A stretch of DNA of 64,000 bases from Candidatus Methylobacter titanis (lineage in GTDB: Bacteria > Pseudomonadota > Gammaproteobacteria > Methylococcales > Methylomonadaceae), in assembly GCA_029946125.1 (NCBI GenBank), contig JAQSDX010000008.1:1-64000 (forward strand), given 5' to 3'. The notes beneath the pieces were generated by a model. That model searched no databases. It saw only the letters and a list, made by a program, of their open reading frames with translations, and was not told the origin of the DNA. This document shows positions 1-9,032 of the stretch, piece after piece. Position numbers and translations under genes: made by a program. Each line of letters starts with the position of its first letter. The first letter of the stretch is position 1.

Positions 1-165
1 CTGTGTATAATTCTAATTTTATTTTTTCCATCCCGAAATAATACGCTTTTTGAAGGGTGGGTGCGTAACATCAGTTAAATAGTGGAAATGTGGTTGGGCG
101 CTATTTTAACCTTCAGCTTATTGGTTAACCAGGCGTTTTCGGATTGATTGTTGACATCCTCCCCA

Positions 166-403
166 CCTAAAGCATAGCTATCTACACAACTTGAAGTCCA
201 AAAAACAGTAACATAGGTCATGAATATAAAAAAAGTTATTAGACCTCGATCCGCGCTTGGCAAAGCGTCACCAACAGTTGGTGACTGAGCATTTGAACTC
301 CACTGACACCTTGAGTGCCGGCTTACGGGCATTGCCTAATAAAAGCACGAGTTTTGCCAGTACCCAAGCGGCATAGCGTTTTTATAAAAACGCCCGTGTC
401 ACC
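166..403 (+). pseudogene. IS4/Tn5-type transposase N-terminal remnant (copy A)
   Basis: From about 225 the plus strand encodes DLDPRLAKRHQQLVTEHL and then a stretch ending STQAA-stop-RFYKNARVT. This matches the small N-terminal DNA-binding domain of Tn5/IS4-type transposases (pattern TQAAxRFF in Tn5). The frame is broken by an in-frame TAG at the tryptophan position (TQAA*RFY), and the nearest ATG (about 220) is one base out of frame across a run of seven A. Homology to the second copy (37868-38106) stops at 403. No catalytic DDE part follows, so this is a scar. The antisense open frame here is a shadow. Confidence 0.75.
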
Positions 404-749
404 TTAACGAAACTGCACAAGCCTTGCGTACTTTTTTAATCAAGTTGAGCGGCAGGCAAATGGCCTGGGGCAAGCCATTTACTGATCCCACGTAATGCCA
501 AGCCCTTAATTTAATAGCGGTGACGTCACCCACGAGGGAATGTTTTTTCTTAAAGTTAGTGCATGGGCAGCATGCCCAGTTTGGATGTAGCGACTTGTGT
601 ACATAGCTGTGCCTAAAGGAAGGGGGTTTACGTGCAAACTGATAAATCTCGATAAGAATGCTGATAAGGGCTGTTCGGCGGCTTGGACAAAAGCAACACG
701 ACAGAATCCCGTATGGGATAATGACTGTTTTTTTTCTGATACCAACGTC
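404..749. other. Intergenic region upstream of the PepSY gene
   Basis: This stretch of about 350 bases lies between the transposase scar and the PepSY gene. The open frames on both strands have no recognisable family and no good ribosome binding site. A plus-strand frame runs into the PepSY gene from 597, but its first 51 codons look non-coding (no membrane or domain pattern). No promoter or operator could be assigned with confidence. Confidence 0.4.
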
Positions 750-2141
750 ATGCAATTGCCTATTCAACGCCTGCTTAGCCGGGCAACCTGGCTTAAAATT
801 CATCTTTATCTGGCCTTAAGCGCCGGATTCTTTTTTGCGCTGATGGGGTTAACCGGCAGTATCAGCATTTACCGCGAAGAACTGGATGAGCTGTTGAATC
901 CAAAGTTGGTTATCGAGCAACCACTGGGCAAGCGGCAATCGCTGGATAAAATCATCAGCGCCGTGCGAACGGCACATCCCAACCGTTACGGCTCCTGGAC
1001 TATGGAAATGCCCAGGTCTCCGCAAGGCATGATTACCGTCTGGTACGAGAAACCCAGAGAAACCTTCTTCGAGCTGTACGCGCCGCTGATGGTGTCGGTA
1101 AACCCGTATACCGCCGAGGTCGTTGCCAGTCGGTTCTGGGGGCAAACAGTCACCACTTGGCTGCTTGATTTGCATACCCAATTACAGCTAAATCGCTTCG
1201 GCTGGAATGCAGTGGGTATTTTGGGCTTATTGCTGATGGTTTCTATCGGTACCGGCATTTATTTGTGGTGGCCGGGACTGCGAGGTATTCGGGCAGCGTT
1301 CGCCGCGCCTGCTGCCAACAGGCTGGCGGCATACAAACCTTCCCTGGCATTAAGGATTCGTCATCATGTCGGCATGATCCAGCTTGCCTTCGACCTGCAC
1401 CGTCTGATCGGACTGCTGAGTGCATCGATCTTATTGTTGCTGGCGTTCACCGGTTTTCATCTGAGTTATCCGTCGATATTGGCAGCGCTGGTTGGCACAT
1501 CGGGCATGGAGCACGGCGGAACCGGGAAAAACATCATCAGCTCGGCGATTCCGAATAATCACCCGGTCGCCTTGGAATCGGCGGAATTTATCGCACGCGG
1601 CCCGTTTCCACGAGCCGAACTCAGACGTGTGACCACGCCCGCCGGTGACAGCGGAATTTATCGGATTAACTTGCGGCAAGGCAATGAAATCAATCTTCGG
1701 CATCCCTACACCACGGTCTGGGTGGATCGCTGGAGCGGACAGATTAAAGAAGTGCGCGACCCGTCGGGATTTAATCAGGGTGAAGTTTTTACCACCTGGA
1801 TATGGCCGCTGCACACCGGCGAGGCTTTTGGCGCGACCGGCCGGTTGCTCTGGTTTCTTGCCGGTATCGGCTTGTTCGTTCTGTATGTCAGCGGCTTGCT
1901 ACGCTGGCTGCATCGGCGCGGCAACATCAGGGATAGAGAGCTGAATGTTGCGGCGCTGCGACCCTTATTTTATCGAGTGCAACAAGCGCTGTATCGACTA
2001 GGGATGATGCTTTTTCGGCTGCTGGTATTACTGCTGCAAAGGGCAAAAACCTATGCGCCGTATGTTATTAAGCACGGCGTAGTCTTATTGCAATGGCTGC
2101 GTTCGAGGATAAATCAACAAAAACGCTTAGGGAAAAAGTAA
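750..2141 (+). CDS. PepSY-associated transmembrane protein
   Basis: Predicted inner-membrane protein of 463 residues from the PepSY_TM family (PiuB/iron-regulated membrane protein type). The ATG at 750 is preferred over 597: the protein then starts MQLPIQRLLSRATW, directly before the first membrane helix (about residues 20-40), which is the family's usual layout. Other hydrophobic helices are near residues 145-170 (GILGLLLMVSIGTGIYLWWPG), 215-235 and 375-400. The WWPG after the second helix and paired PepSY-like segments are typical. Family members often sit beside TonB-dependent siderophore receptors and are thought to help release or reduce iron at the inner membrane. No receptor adjoins it here, so the role is inferred. 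The C-terminal tail is basic. Confidence 0.85.
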   Translation: MQLPIQRLLSRATWLKIHLYLALSAGFFFALMGLTGSISIYREELDELLNPKLVIEQPLGKRQSLDKIISAVRTAHPNRYGSWTMEMPRSPQGMITVWYEKPRETFFELYAPLMVSVNPYTAEVVASRFWGQTVTTWLLDLHTQLQLNRFGWNAVGILGLLLMVSIGTGIYLWWPGLRGIRAAFAAPAANRLAAYKPSLALRIRHHVGMIQLAFDLHRLIGLLSASILLLLAFTGFHLSYPSILAALVGTSGMEHGGTGKNIISSAIPNNHPVALESAEFIARGPFPRAELRRVTTPAGDSGIYRINLRQGNEINLRHPYTTVWVDRWSGQIKEVRDPSGFNQGEVFTTWIWPLHTGEAFGATGRLLWFLAGIGLFVLYVSGLLRWLHRRGNIRDRELNVAALRPLFYRVQQALYRLGMMLFRLLVLLLQRAKTYAPYVIKHGVVLLQWLRSRINQQKRLGKK

Positions 2142-2230
2142 TGTCGGCTGGGCAAGCATCTTGTTGCCTGCAAGCTCGGTCCGGCTTGGACGGGACAACC
2201 ATTTAAAATTTGCCGGCACTGATAGCCTAT

Positions 2231-2266
2231 CAATGTGGGAGCGATGCCCTCATCGCTCCCACATTG
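2231..2266. repeat. REP-like palindrome (GTGGGAGCGATG family)
   Basis: A near-perfect inverted repeat: AATGTGGGAGCGATG, then ccc, then its complement CATCGCTCCCACATT. An almost identical palindrome is at 58488-58521. It lies downstream of the PepSY gene and may also act as an RNA hairpin, but no T-run follows. Confidence 0.7.
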
Positions 2267-2319
2267 ATCTCAACTATTTTGGTTTACGATTATTCATGTC
2301 CGTCCGGCCATAGCAGGTT

Positions 2320-2363
2320 CGGAGTACAGGCTTTGCCTGTTTGCAAGCGAAGCTTGCACTCCG
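2320..2363. repeat. REP-like repeat (CGGAGTAC family), copy 1
   Basis: Starts CGGAGTACAGGC and ends GCTTGCACTCCG, with internal complementary arms (AGGCTTTGCCT and AAGCGAAGCTT). The same unit in reverse orientation is at 5175-5218. Intergenic. Confidence 0.65.
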
Positions 2364-2410
2364 TATGCCTATTAACACGGCACCTTAAGTTGGCAGCCAA
2401 AACCTGGAAG

Positions 2411-3166
2411 CTACAGCGAATCGCCAATATACTTTTTATAAAAAGGCCAGGTTTTAACGTGCAGGTGCTTTCTGATCGGGGATTTAATGACCGATACGCA
2501 TAAAGCGATGGAAAACAAGCACCAAACCGCCGCATATTCGTTGGGATCGGTGGTGGTAAGGTCGGAAATAAACGGGCCGATTAAATAATGGAAACCCACG
2601 AAACGCCACGAGCCGTACATCAGCGGCAGGTAAAAAGCGACGGCGATATAAGTAAAGGCATGCAAACCCCAGTTAAAGCCTAACAGCCAAGCGACCGGAT
2701 CTGACATCAAACCGTTCAACGGCATTTGCCAGGCGATATGCCAGGAACCGGAGGTGGAACAGATACTCGGTCCGCAAAAACCTTCTATGCCGATGTTGCA
2801 AGTTCCTGCCCAGGCAAAAGGGTACATCTTGATCAGCATGAACAGCGTACCGATGCCGCAGAGGGTATAAACCGTGGTTTGTATTTTCAGTTTGACGCTT
2901 TCCGGGATGAAATACATCGCGACCATGTTGACAAAAAACGGTTGGAACGCGACGTGCAGATAGCCCAAAAGTGTGAGTATCTGATTATTGGGATTGTCAC
3001 ATAAATCGATATAGACGTAGGTTATCGCCTGTAATAACTCCATTAAGGCAAAATAAGTTAACGGGACCCAGAGTTCTTTTGATTCCCCCTGTTTAAGCGC
3101 AACATAAGCTGCGGTACTAAGACCTGCGACGGCTAAAACACCGGACGCTTCACCACTCCAACACAT
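2411..3166 (-). CDS. Uncharacterised polytopic membrane protein (DUF5765-like)
   Basis: A 251-residue hydrophobic protein with about seven predicted membrane helices. It starts MCWSGEASGVLAVAG, a beginning I associate with a conserved uncharacterised family (DUF5765). Helix 2 reads YFALMELLQAITYVYIDLC. A loop at about residues 120-140 holds four cysteines and ends in GSWHIAW, which may bind metal or form disulfides. Two later helices carry charged or aromatic residues (FNWGLHAFTYIAVAFYLPL; GFHYLIGPFISDLTTTDPNE). The gene stands alone between repeats and nadE, with REP-like palindromes beyond its stop. Function unknown. The coding call is strong from length and helix pattern; the family name is from memory. 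Confidence 0.8.
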   Translation of the reverse strand: MCWSGEASGVLAVAGLSTAAYVALKQGESKELWVPLTYFALMELLQAITYVYIDLCDNPNNQILTLLGYLHVAFQPFFVNMVAMYFIPESVKLKIQTTVYTLCGIGTLFMLIKMYPFAWAGTCNIGIEGFCGPSICSTSGSWHIAWQMPLNGLMSDPVAWLLGFNWGLHAFTYIAVAFYLPLMYGSWRFVGFHYLIGPFISDLTTTDPNEYAAVWCLFSIALCVSVIKSPIRKHLHVKTWPFYKKYIGDSL

Positions 3167-3471
3167 AAAACTGACCTTTTTTAAATTATTAAATACTGTC
3201 TACTCTGGAATATAGCTGAGGTAGCAGTAATGTTTTATGGGCTATGCGAGTTGTTAGAAAGTATGTTGCTATTGAAAATCAACAGGTAATATCGTCAGCC
3301 AACGCAGCTATAGCCTTGTTTTTATAATCCGCCGGCAGCAACATGACTCGATTGAAACAAACGGTGTAAACCGGCCCATTGTATTACAAATAGACCTGAA
3401 TTGAGAAAGGGTATTGCCTTCTTAATCATCGCCTGGGCGACCGGCCAGTCGCCCAGGGTATTTAATTTTGC
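3167..3471. other. Intergenic region between two minus-strand genes
   Basis: About 300 bases that should hold the promoter of the membrane protein gene (3166) and the end of the nadE transcript. The only clear structure is the palindrome cctgggcgaccggccagtcg... at 3432-3457, 15 bases past the nadE stop. No small gene was recognised. Confidence 0.4.
3432..3457. repeat. REP-like palindrome (GGCGACCGGCC family)
   Basis: CCTGGGCGACCGGCC followed by AGTCGCCCAGG forms a 12-bp stem just after the nadE stop. It shares the core GGCGACCGG..GTCGCC with hairpins at 46636, 47855 and 60747. It could stop or stabilise the nadE transcript, but no T-run follows on the minus strand. Confidence 0.6.
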
Positions 3472-5082
3472 TTAAATTCCCTTATAACCGGAAGTGATCG
3501 GGTAGCGTCGGTCGCGACCGAACGCTCTGGAGGTAATCCTGATGCCGGGCGGAGATTGTCTGCGTTTATATTCGTTGCGGTCTACCAGGCTGATGGCTCG
3601 GGCTACGTCTTCACGACTGAATCCGGCAGCAATGATTTGATCGGCAGATTGATCCTGCCCAATGTAGCGCTCCAGTATCGGGTCTAATACGTCATAAGGC
3701 GGCAATGAATCCGCGTCGACCTGATCCGGTGCCAGTTCGGCCGAAGGCGGACGGATAATGACCCGTTCCGGTATCACGCGAGATAAGGTGTTGCGATAAC
3801 GAGCCAATTGATAAACCAGCAGCTTGGGCACGTCCTTGATCGGCGCAAAACCGCCGGACATGTCGCCGTACAAGGTCGCGTAACCGACGCTCATTTCACT
3901 CTTATTGCCGGTGGTTAATAACAGCTTGCCTTGCTTGTTCGACAATGCCATTAACACCACGCCACGGCAACGCGCCTGAATGTTTTCTTCGGTCGCGTCT
4001 TTGGCCGTGCCGACAAAAATATCGGCCAACATGCCGGTAAAGGCATTAACGGCGGGTTCTATCGGAATGGTATGGTGGTGTACGCCCAAGGCTTCCGCTT
4101 CCAGCACCGCATCTTCGTTGCTCATGTCCTGTGTATAGCGCGACGGCAGCAATACCGCTTCAACCTTATCCGCGCCTAAGGCATCAACGGCCAGAGCCAA
4201 CACCAGAGCCGAATCGATGCCGCCGGATAAGCCTAAAATCGCGCCCTGAAAACCATTTTTGCGCACATAGTCCTTAATGCCCAATACCAGCGCCTGATAC
4301 TCGCTGGAAACCTCAGCATAAAGCGGCGCACAAGTATTTTTTAGCGGATGACTGCCATCAAACTCGACCACGCTGATCTGCTCTTTAAACTCCTCGGCAC
4401 GGAAAACAATGCCGCCGTCGGCAGCAACAACAAAAGACGCGCCGTCGAAAATCAATTCATCCTGACCGCCGACCTGATTGACATATACCAACGGAATCTG
4501 TGCGGCTTTAACCTGGCTGCAAACAATGGTTTCGCGCTGATGGATTTTTCCCGAATTAAACGGCGAGGCGTTAAGGGTCAGCAGCAACTCGGCTCCCGCT
4601 TGTTTGTTGTCTTCAATAATGCCGGGTCGCCAGACATCTTCGCAAATGGTCAGGCCGATAAAGGTGCCATTGAACTCGAATACACACGGCTGATTGCCCG
4701 CCGTAAAATAACGCTGCTCATCAAACACACCGTAATTGGGCAGCGCCCGTTTGCGATAACAGGCGGTTATCGCGCCCTGATGCAATACCGCCGCGCTGTT
4801 GTACAGCTTGTCGCCGTCACGTTCGGGAAAACCGACGATCAGCGCAATATCGGTAACGCGGTCGGCCAGTTGATAAAGCGCATTATTGGCGGCGGTAATA
4901 AAATCGGTGCGCAATAACAAGTCTTCCGCCGGATAGCCGGTAATCGTCAGCTCAGGAAAGACGATCATATCGGCGCCCAATTGATCGCGGGCATGAATGG
5001 CGGCTTTGACTATGTTATCAACATTGGCGTTTATATCGCCGACCAGGAAATTGGTTTGGGCCAGGGCTATTTTTAAGGTCAT
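3472..5082 (-). CDS. nadE: Glutamine-dependent NAD+ synthetase
   Basis: A 536-residue enzyme making NAD+ from deamido-NAD+, ATP and glutamine, the last step of NAD synthesis. The N-terminal half (about 1-250) is a carbon-nitrogen hydrolase domain releasing ammonia from glutamine. It has the catalytic Glu in VFPELTITGYP, the Lys in YRKRALPNYG and the Cys in GLTICEDVW. The C-terminal half (about 265-536) is the NAD synthetase domain with the ATP-binding SGGIDSAL and the motif LLTTGNKSEMSVGYATLYGD. Length fits the two-domain bacterial form. The start gives MTLKIALAQTNFLVGD, the usual N-terminus. Transcribed alone on the minus strand; sucD is downstream of its own separate unit on the other side. 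Confidence 0.95.
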   Translation of the reverse strand: MTLKIALAQTNFLVGDINANVDNIVKAAIHARDQLGADMIVFPELTITGYPAEDLLLRTDFITAANNALYQLADRVTDIALIVGFPERDGDKLYNSAAVLHQGAITACYRKRALPNYGVFDEQRYFTAGNQPCVFEFNGTFIGLTICEDVWRPGIIEDNKQAGAELLLTLNASPFNSGKIHQRETIVCSQVKAAQIPLVYVNQVGGQDELIFDGASFVVAADGGIVFRAEEFKEQISVVEFDGSHPLKNTCAPLYAEVSSEYQALVLGIKDYVRKNGFQGAILGLSGGIDSALVLALAVDALGADKVEAVLLPSRYTQDMSNEDAVLEAEALGVHHHTIPIEPAVNAFTGMLADIFVGTAKDATEENIQARCRGVVLMALSNKQGKLLLTTGNKSEMSVGYATLYGDMSGGFAPIKDVPKLLVYQLARYRNTLSRVIPERVIIRPPSAELAPDQVDADSLPPYDVLDPILERYIGQDQSADQIIAAGFSREDVARAISLVDRNEYKRRQSPPGIRITSRAFGRDRRYPITSGYKGI

Positions 5083-5174
5083 TCGTAAAAGGAGGATTAG
5101 TTAGTCTATCAGGCAGGTTGTCGGCAAGTTGGGCTATTAGCTAAGACGGTACAGTGTTAATAGGCTACGGCATG

Positions 5175-5218
5175 CGGAGTACAAGCTTCGCTTGCAAACA
5201 GGCGAAGCCTGTACTCCG
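5175..5218. repeat. REP-like repeat (CGGAGTAC family), copy 2
   Basis: Begins CGGAGTACAAGCTTCGCTTG and ends GGCGAAGCCTGTACTCCG. It is the reverse complement of the unit at 2320-2363 apart from a few bases. It lies between nadE and the sucD stop. Confidence 0.65.
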
Positions 5219-5249
5219 AACTTGCCCCGGCTTAGTGGGTAGCCGCCAT

Positions 5250-6116
5250 TTAAAAGCACCCCTTCATCGCCACGCCAATATCGGTCGGCGAACTCACCAC
5301 TTCAATCCCCGCCGCTTTAAGCGCCGCGACCTTGCCTTCCGCCGTACCTTTGCCGCCGGTCACAATCGCGCCGGCATGACCCATGCGCTTGCCGGGAGGC
5401 GCGGTAAGTCCTGCGATATAAGCAACCACCGGCTTGGTGACGTGGGCTTTAATGTATTCTGCGGCTTCTTCTTCTTCGCCGCCGCCGATTTCGCCGACCA
5501 TCACGATGCCTTTAGTTTGGTCATCAGCCTGAAAACGGCTGAGCACGTCGACGAAGTTCATGCCGTGTATCGGATCGCCGCCGATGCCGACGCAGGTACT
5601 TTGTCCCAGGCCTTGCGCGGTGGTTTGATGCACCGATTCATAGGTTAAGGTGCCGGAGCGCGACACGATGCCGATGGATCCCGGTAGATGGATGTTAGCC
5701 GGCATGATGCCGATTTTGCAGGCGCCGGGGGTGATGATGCCGGGGCAGTTGGGACCGATCAGCAATGCGTCGGTATCTGCCATCGCTGCTTTAACGCGCA
5801 GCATTTGCAGTATCGGTATACCCTCGGTGATGCAGACAATCAGTTGAATACCGGCATCGACGGCTTCCAGAATGGCGTCAGCCGCGTAAAAAGGCGGCAC
5901 GTAAATGACGCTGGCGGTGGCGCCGGTAGCGTTCACTGCGTCTTGTACGGTGTTGAACACCGGCAAACCCAAATGGGTTTCGCCGCCGCGTTCGGGCGTT
6001 ACGCCGCCGACCAATCGGGTGCCGTAATCCAGCGCCTGTTGGGAGTGAAAACTGCCTTGTTTGCCGGTAAAACCCTGGCAAATCACTTTGGTGTCTTTGT
6101 CGATTAAAATACTCAT
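5250..6116 (-). CDS. sucD: Succinyl-CoA synthetase alpha subunit
   Basis: A 288-residue alpha subunit of the TCA-cycle enzyme that interconverts succinyl-CoA and succinate with NTP formation. It starts [21 protein letters not shown], the CoA-binding Rossmann domain. The motif [20 protein letters not shown] and the phosphohistidine loop [18 protein letters not shown] (His about residue 247) are intact. Length matches E. coli SucD. Its ATG overlaps the sucC stop by four bases, so the two are translationally coupled. Confidence 0.97.
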   Translation of the reverse strand: MSILIDKDTKVICQGFTGKQGSFHSQQALDYGTRLVGGVTPERGGETHLGLPVFNTVQDAVNATGATASVIYVPPFYAADAILEAVDAGIQLIVCITEGIPILQMLRVKAAMADTDALLIGPNCPGIITPGACKIGIMPANIHLPGSIGIVSRSGTLTYESVHQTTAQGLGQSTCVGIGGDPIHGMNFVDVLSRFQADDQTKGIVMVGEIGGGEEEEAAEYIKAHVTKPVVAYIAGLTAPPGKRMGHAGAIVTGGKGTAEGKVAALKAAGIEVVSSPTDIGVAMKGCF

Positions 6117-7279
6117 GCGGCCTCCGCAAATGCTACAACTTGTTCTGCCGCGTGCGCCAAATCATCCGCCGCATAAAGATTCAATCCGGTGTTGCTTAAC
6201 AAGGCCCGGCCCTGCTCGGCGTTGGTGCCTTCCAGACGCACTACCACCGGTACGGTGACATGAACTTGTTCGACAGCGGCTAAAATGCCCGCCGCGATAA
6301 TATCGCATTGGACGATGCCGCCGAAAATATTCACCAACACGGCTTTGACGCTATGATCCGACAAGATCAGCTTGAACGCCTCGCAAACTTTTTCAACGCT
6401 GGTGCCGCCGCCGACATCAAGAAAATTGGCGGGTTGTCCGCCTTTGAGTTTGACCAGATCCATGGTCGCCATCGCCAGTCCGGCACCGTTGACCATGCAG
6501 CCGATATTGCCTTCCAGGGTAATGTAATTGAGCCCGAATTGCTGGGCTTTGTTTTCTTTTTCATCTTCCTGTTCGGCATCCTTCATCGCCCTTATATCGG
6601 GATGCGCTTCAACCGCGTTATCATCGAAATTGATCTTGGCATCCAGAGCTATCAGCTCGCCGCTGTCGGTTTCTATCAGCGGGTTGATTTCAATCTGGCT
6701 GGCGTCTTTGGCTAAAAACAGGTCGTACAAGCCTTGCATGATTTTTCCTAAGGCTTTGATCTGCGCGCCCTTAAGTCCCAAAGCATAAGCAACCTTCCGG
6801 CATTGATAGCCTTGCAAGCCGGCGGCCGGATGCACGGGAACCGAGATAATCTGTTCAGGCGTTTCGTGGGCGACGGTTTCGATATCCATGCCGCCTGCTG
6901 CGGAAGCAATAAAAATAATACGTTCGCTGCTCCGGTCGACCAGAATACTCAAATATAATTCGCGCTTGATCGGGTAAGTTTTTTCTATCAGCAGCGAGTT
7001 AATCGGCAGTCCTTCCGCGCCGGTCTGCTTGGTCACCAGGCGCTTGCCGAGCATGCCCCGGCTAAACTCGACCACCTCATTAAGATTTTTAGCCAGCTTT
7101 ACCCCGCCGACCTTACCCCGACCACCGGCATGAACCTGAGCTTTAACCACCCAACCGTCACCGCCCAGTTCCTTAGCAGCCTGTTCGGCAGCTTCGGGGG
7201 TTGTCGCCTGTTTGCCATCAGGCACCGGTATCGCGTAATGCAAAAACAACTGTTTAGCCTGATACTCATGAATATTCAT
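6113..7279 (-). CDS. sucC: Succinyl-CoA synthetase beta subunit
   Basis: A 388-residue beta subunit with an N-terminal ATP-grasp domain ([40 protein letters not shown]) and a C-terminal succinate-binding domain ([26 protein letters not shown]). A ribosome binding site, CAGGAGCAATCA, precedes the ATG at 7279. It is first in a two-gene operon with sucD. It is divergent from pilS; their promoters share the gap of about 130 bases. Length and motifs are standard. Confidence 0.97.
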   Translation of the reverse strand: MNIHEYQAKQLFLHYAIPVPDGKQATTPEAAEQAAKELGGDGWVVKAQVHAGGRGKVGGVKLAKNLNEVVEFSRGMLGKRLVTKQTGAEGLPINSLLIEKTYPIKRELYLSILVDRSSERIIFIASAAGGMDIETVAHETPEQIISVPVHPAAGLQGYQCRKVAYALGLKGAQIKALGKIMQGLYDLFLAKDASQIEINPLIETDSGELIALDAKINFDDNAVEAHPDIRAMKDAEQEDEKENKAQQFGLNYITLEGNIGCMVNGAGLAMATMDLVKLKGGQPANFLDVGGGTSVEKVCEAFKLILSDHSVKAVLVNIFGGIVQCDIIAAGILAAVEQVHVTVPVVVRLEGTNAEQGRALLSNTGLNLYAADDLAHAAEQVVAFAEAA

Positions 7280-7409
7280 TGATTGCTCCTGGTTTGACCG
7301 GTAAGGTCCGGCGGGTATTCTTCACGCAGATGATAACTAAATGTTACGATTAAGGGTGTTACTGAGCATTTTAACCAAGTCCCTGCAAAACGCTATTCTA
7401 AAAACAACT

Positions 7410-9032
7410 ATGCCGTCAAATTCCAATGAGACCATCTTTCCCTGCCCATTCTCTAAAGGCTACGGAATTCCTGCCCAACAAGCCTGGTTATTGCTGAAAG
7501 TTTTTTTAGGCTATCGATTAATCCTGGCCGGCCTGTTTGTCAGTTTGTTTTACAGTGACACCAACGCTTCATTACTTGGTGCGTACGACAGCAAATTATT
7601 CACTTACAGCAGCCAAAGCTACCTGATACTCTCAATCATCTCCGGTGTCTGCATAGTCTGGCGACTCACCAGCTACACCGCACAAGCGCAGCTGCTTATT
7701 GTTACCGACATACTGATACTTACCTTGATCATGCATGCCTCCGGCGGCGTTAACAGCGGCATGGGCGTATTGCTTGCGGTCTCCATCGCCGCAGGCGGAT
7801 TATTGATCGGCGGCCGTTGCGCGATGTTTTTTGCTGCCTTGGCCAGTTTGGCGGTGTTGGCCGAACAAATCCTTGCCGATTATATGCACAGCTTCAATTC
7901 GACCTCTTATACCAATTCCGGCATGCTGGGTGCTGCATTTTTTACCATTGCGTTGCTGTCCTATATTCTGGCAAAGCGTAGCGAACAAATATTACAGCTT
8001 ACCGATCAGCAGAAACGAACTATCACCAAACTGGAAGATCTCAACAAGTACATTATCCAGCACCTGCAATCAGGCATCATCATCACCAACAAAGAGCAAA
8101 GCATTCAAATGGCCAATGAGTCGGCCTTGCGGCTGATAAATTTAACGGTACTACCGGTTAATTTAAGCGATATTTCAAGCCATTTGTCGCTGGCATTTCA
8201 GACGTGGTTAGCTGATTCTGAACAGAATCTGGTGCTGCTCGAATTGCCGGATCAGTCCCAAGTTCATAGCCGGTTCATGCCTTTGCCGACAGGAAATGAG
8301 TTTTTTTACATGATTATTCTTGAGGATATTGCGCTTTATAACCAGCAGGTACAGCAAAGCAAACTGGCCTCGCTGGGTCAACTCACCGCCAGTATTGCCC
8401 ACGAAATACGCAACCCCTTAGGCGCCATCAGCCATGCCGGACAATTACTGGCGGAAAATCCGCTGTTATCCGTTCAGGATAAGCGTTTGACCCAAATCAT
8501 CCAGACCCATTCAGTTCGCGTCAACCATATCATTGAAGATATTTTACAGCTGTCCAGACGAACCGATTCAAGACGGGAGCAACTTTATTTAAAGCCGTGG
8601 CTGGATAATTACCTGGAGAATTTCACGCTCGAACATGCTGTGAATAGGGACGCCTTCGCTCTTTCATATCCTGTTGAATCGGTCTGTGTGCTGATAGATC
8701 CCGATCATTTAAGACAGATTATGGACAACTTATGCCGCAACGCACTGAGATACGGCAAGCCTGAGGCCGGGCCGATAATTTTACAGGTGTTGTCCGTACA
8801 ACAGGTGCCCTGCATAGCCATCATCGATAATGGTGCCGGCATTAGCAGTGAACAGCAACTTCACCTGTTTGAACCCTTTTTTACCACATCGTCCAGCGGC
8901 ACAGGCTTAGGGCTTTATATCTCCAAAGAATTAGCCGAATTAAATCAGGCAAAATTGAACTATTATTTAACCGACGATAAGCGAAGCTGTTTTAGACTGT
9001 GCTTGTTGAACGCGGAACAGACATTACGATGA
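7410..9032 (+). CDS. pilS: PilS-type sensor histidine kinase
   Basis: Membrane sensor kinase of the PilS/PilR two-component system, which controls type IV pilin transcription in related bacteria. Six hydrophobic segments occupy about residues 25-200, starting AWLLLKVFLGYRLILAGLF. A linker/PAS-like stretch follows. The HisKA box is SKLASLGQLTASIAHEIRNP (phospho-His about residue 331). The ATPase domain has N (NLCRNALRY), G1 (DNGAGIS) and G2 (GTGLGLYISKELAE) boxes. The start is uncertain: ATG 7341 would add 23 residues, and neither has a clear ribosome binding site. Its stop overlaps the pilR start (ATGA). Pilin genes are not in this window. Confidence 0.9.
   Translation: MPSNSNETIFPCPFSKGYGIPAQQAWLLLKVFLGYRLILAGLFVSLFYSDTNASLLGAYDSKLFTYSSQSYLILSIISGVCIVWRLTSYTAQAQLLIVTDILILTLIMHASGGVNSGMGVLLAVSIAAGGLLIGGRCAMFFAALASLAVLAEQILADYMHSFNSTSYTNSGMLGAAFFTIALLSYILAKRSEQILQLTDQQKRTITKLEDLNKYIIQHLQSGIIITNKEQSIQMANESALRLINLTVLPVNLSDISSHLSLAFQTWLADSEQNLVLLELPDQSQVHSRFMPLPTGNEFFYMIILEDIALYNQQVQQSKLASLGQLTASIAHEIRNPLGAISHAGQLLAENPLLSVQDKRLTQIIQTHSVRVNHIIEDILQLSRRTDSRREQLYLKPWLDNYLENFTLEHAVNRDAFALSYPVESVCVLIDPDHLRQIMDNLCRNALRYGKPEAGPIILQVLSVQQVPCIAIIDNGAGISSEQQLHLFEPFFTTSSSGTGLGLYISKELAELNQAKLNYYLTDDKRSCFRLCLLNAEQTLR

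Noticed and set aside
75-332. Minus-strand frame of 85 codons similar to the one at 37841-38077
   Set aside because: They resemble each other only because both are antisense to the same IS4 transposase remnant; the plus strand has the recognisable domain.
597-749. 51-codon N-terminal extension of the PepSY protein
   Set aside because: Polar, Cys-rich and unlike the family; ATG 750 places the first helix correctly.
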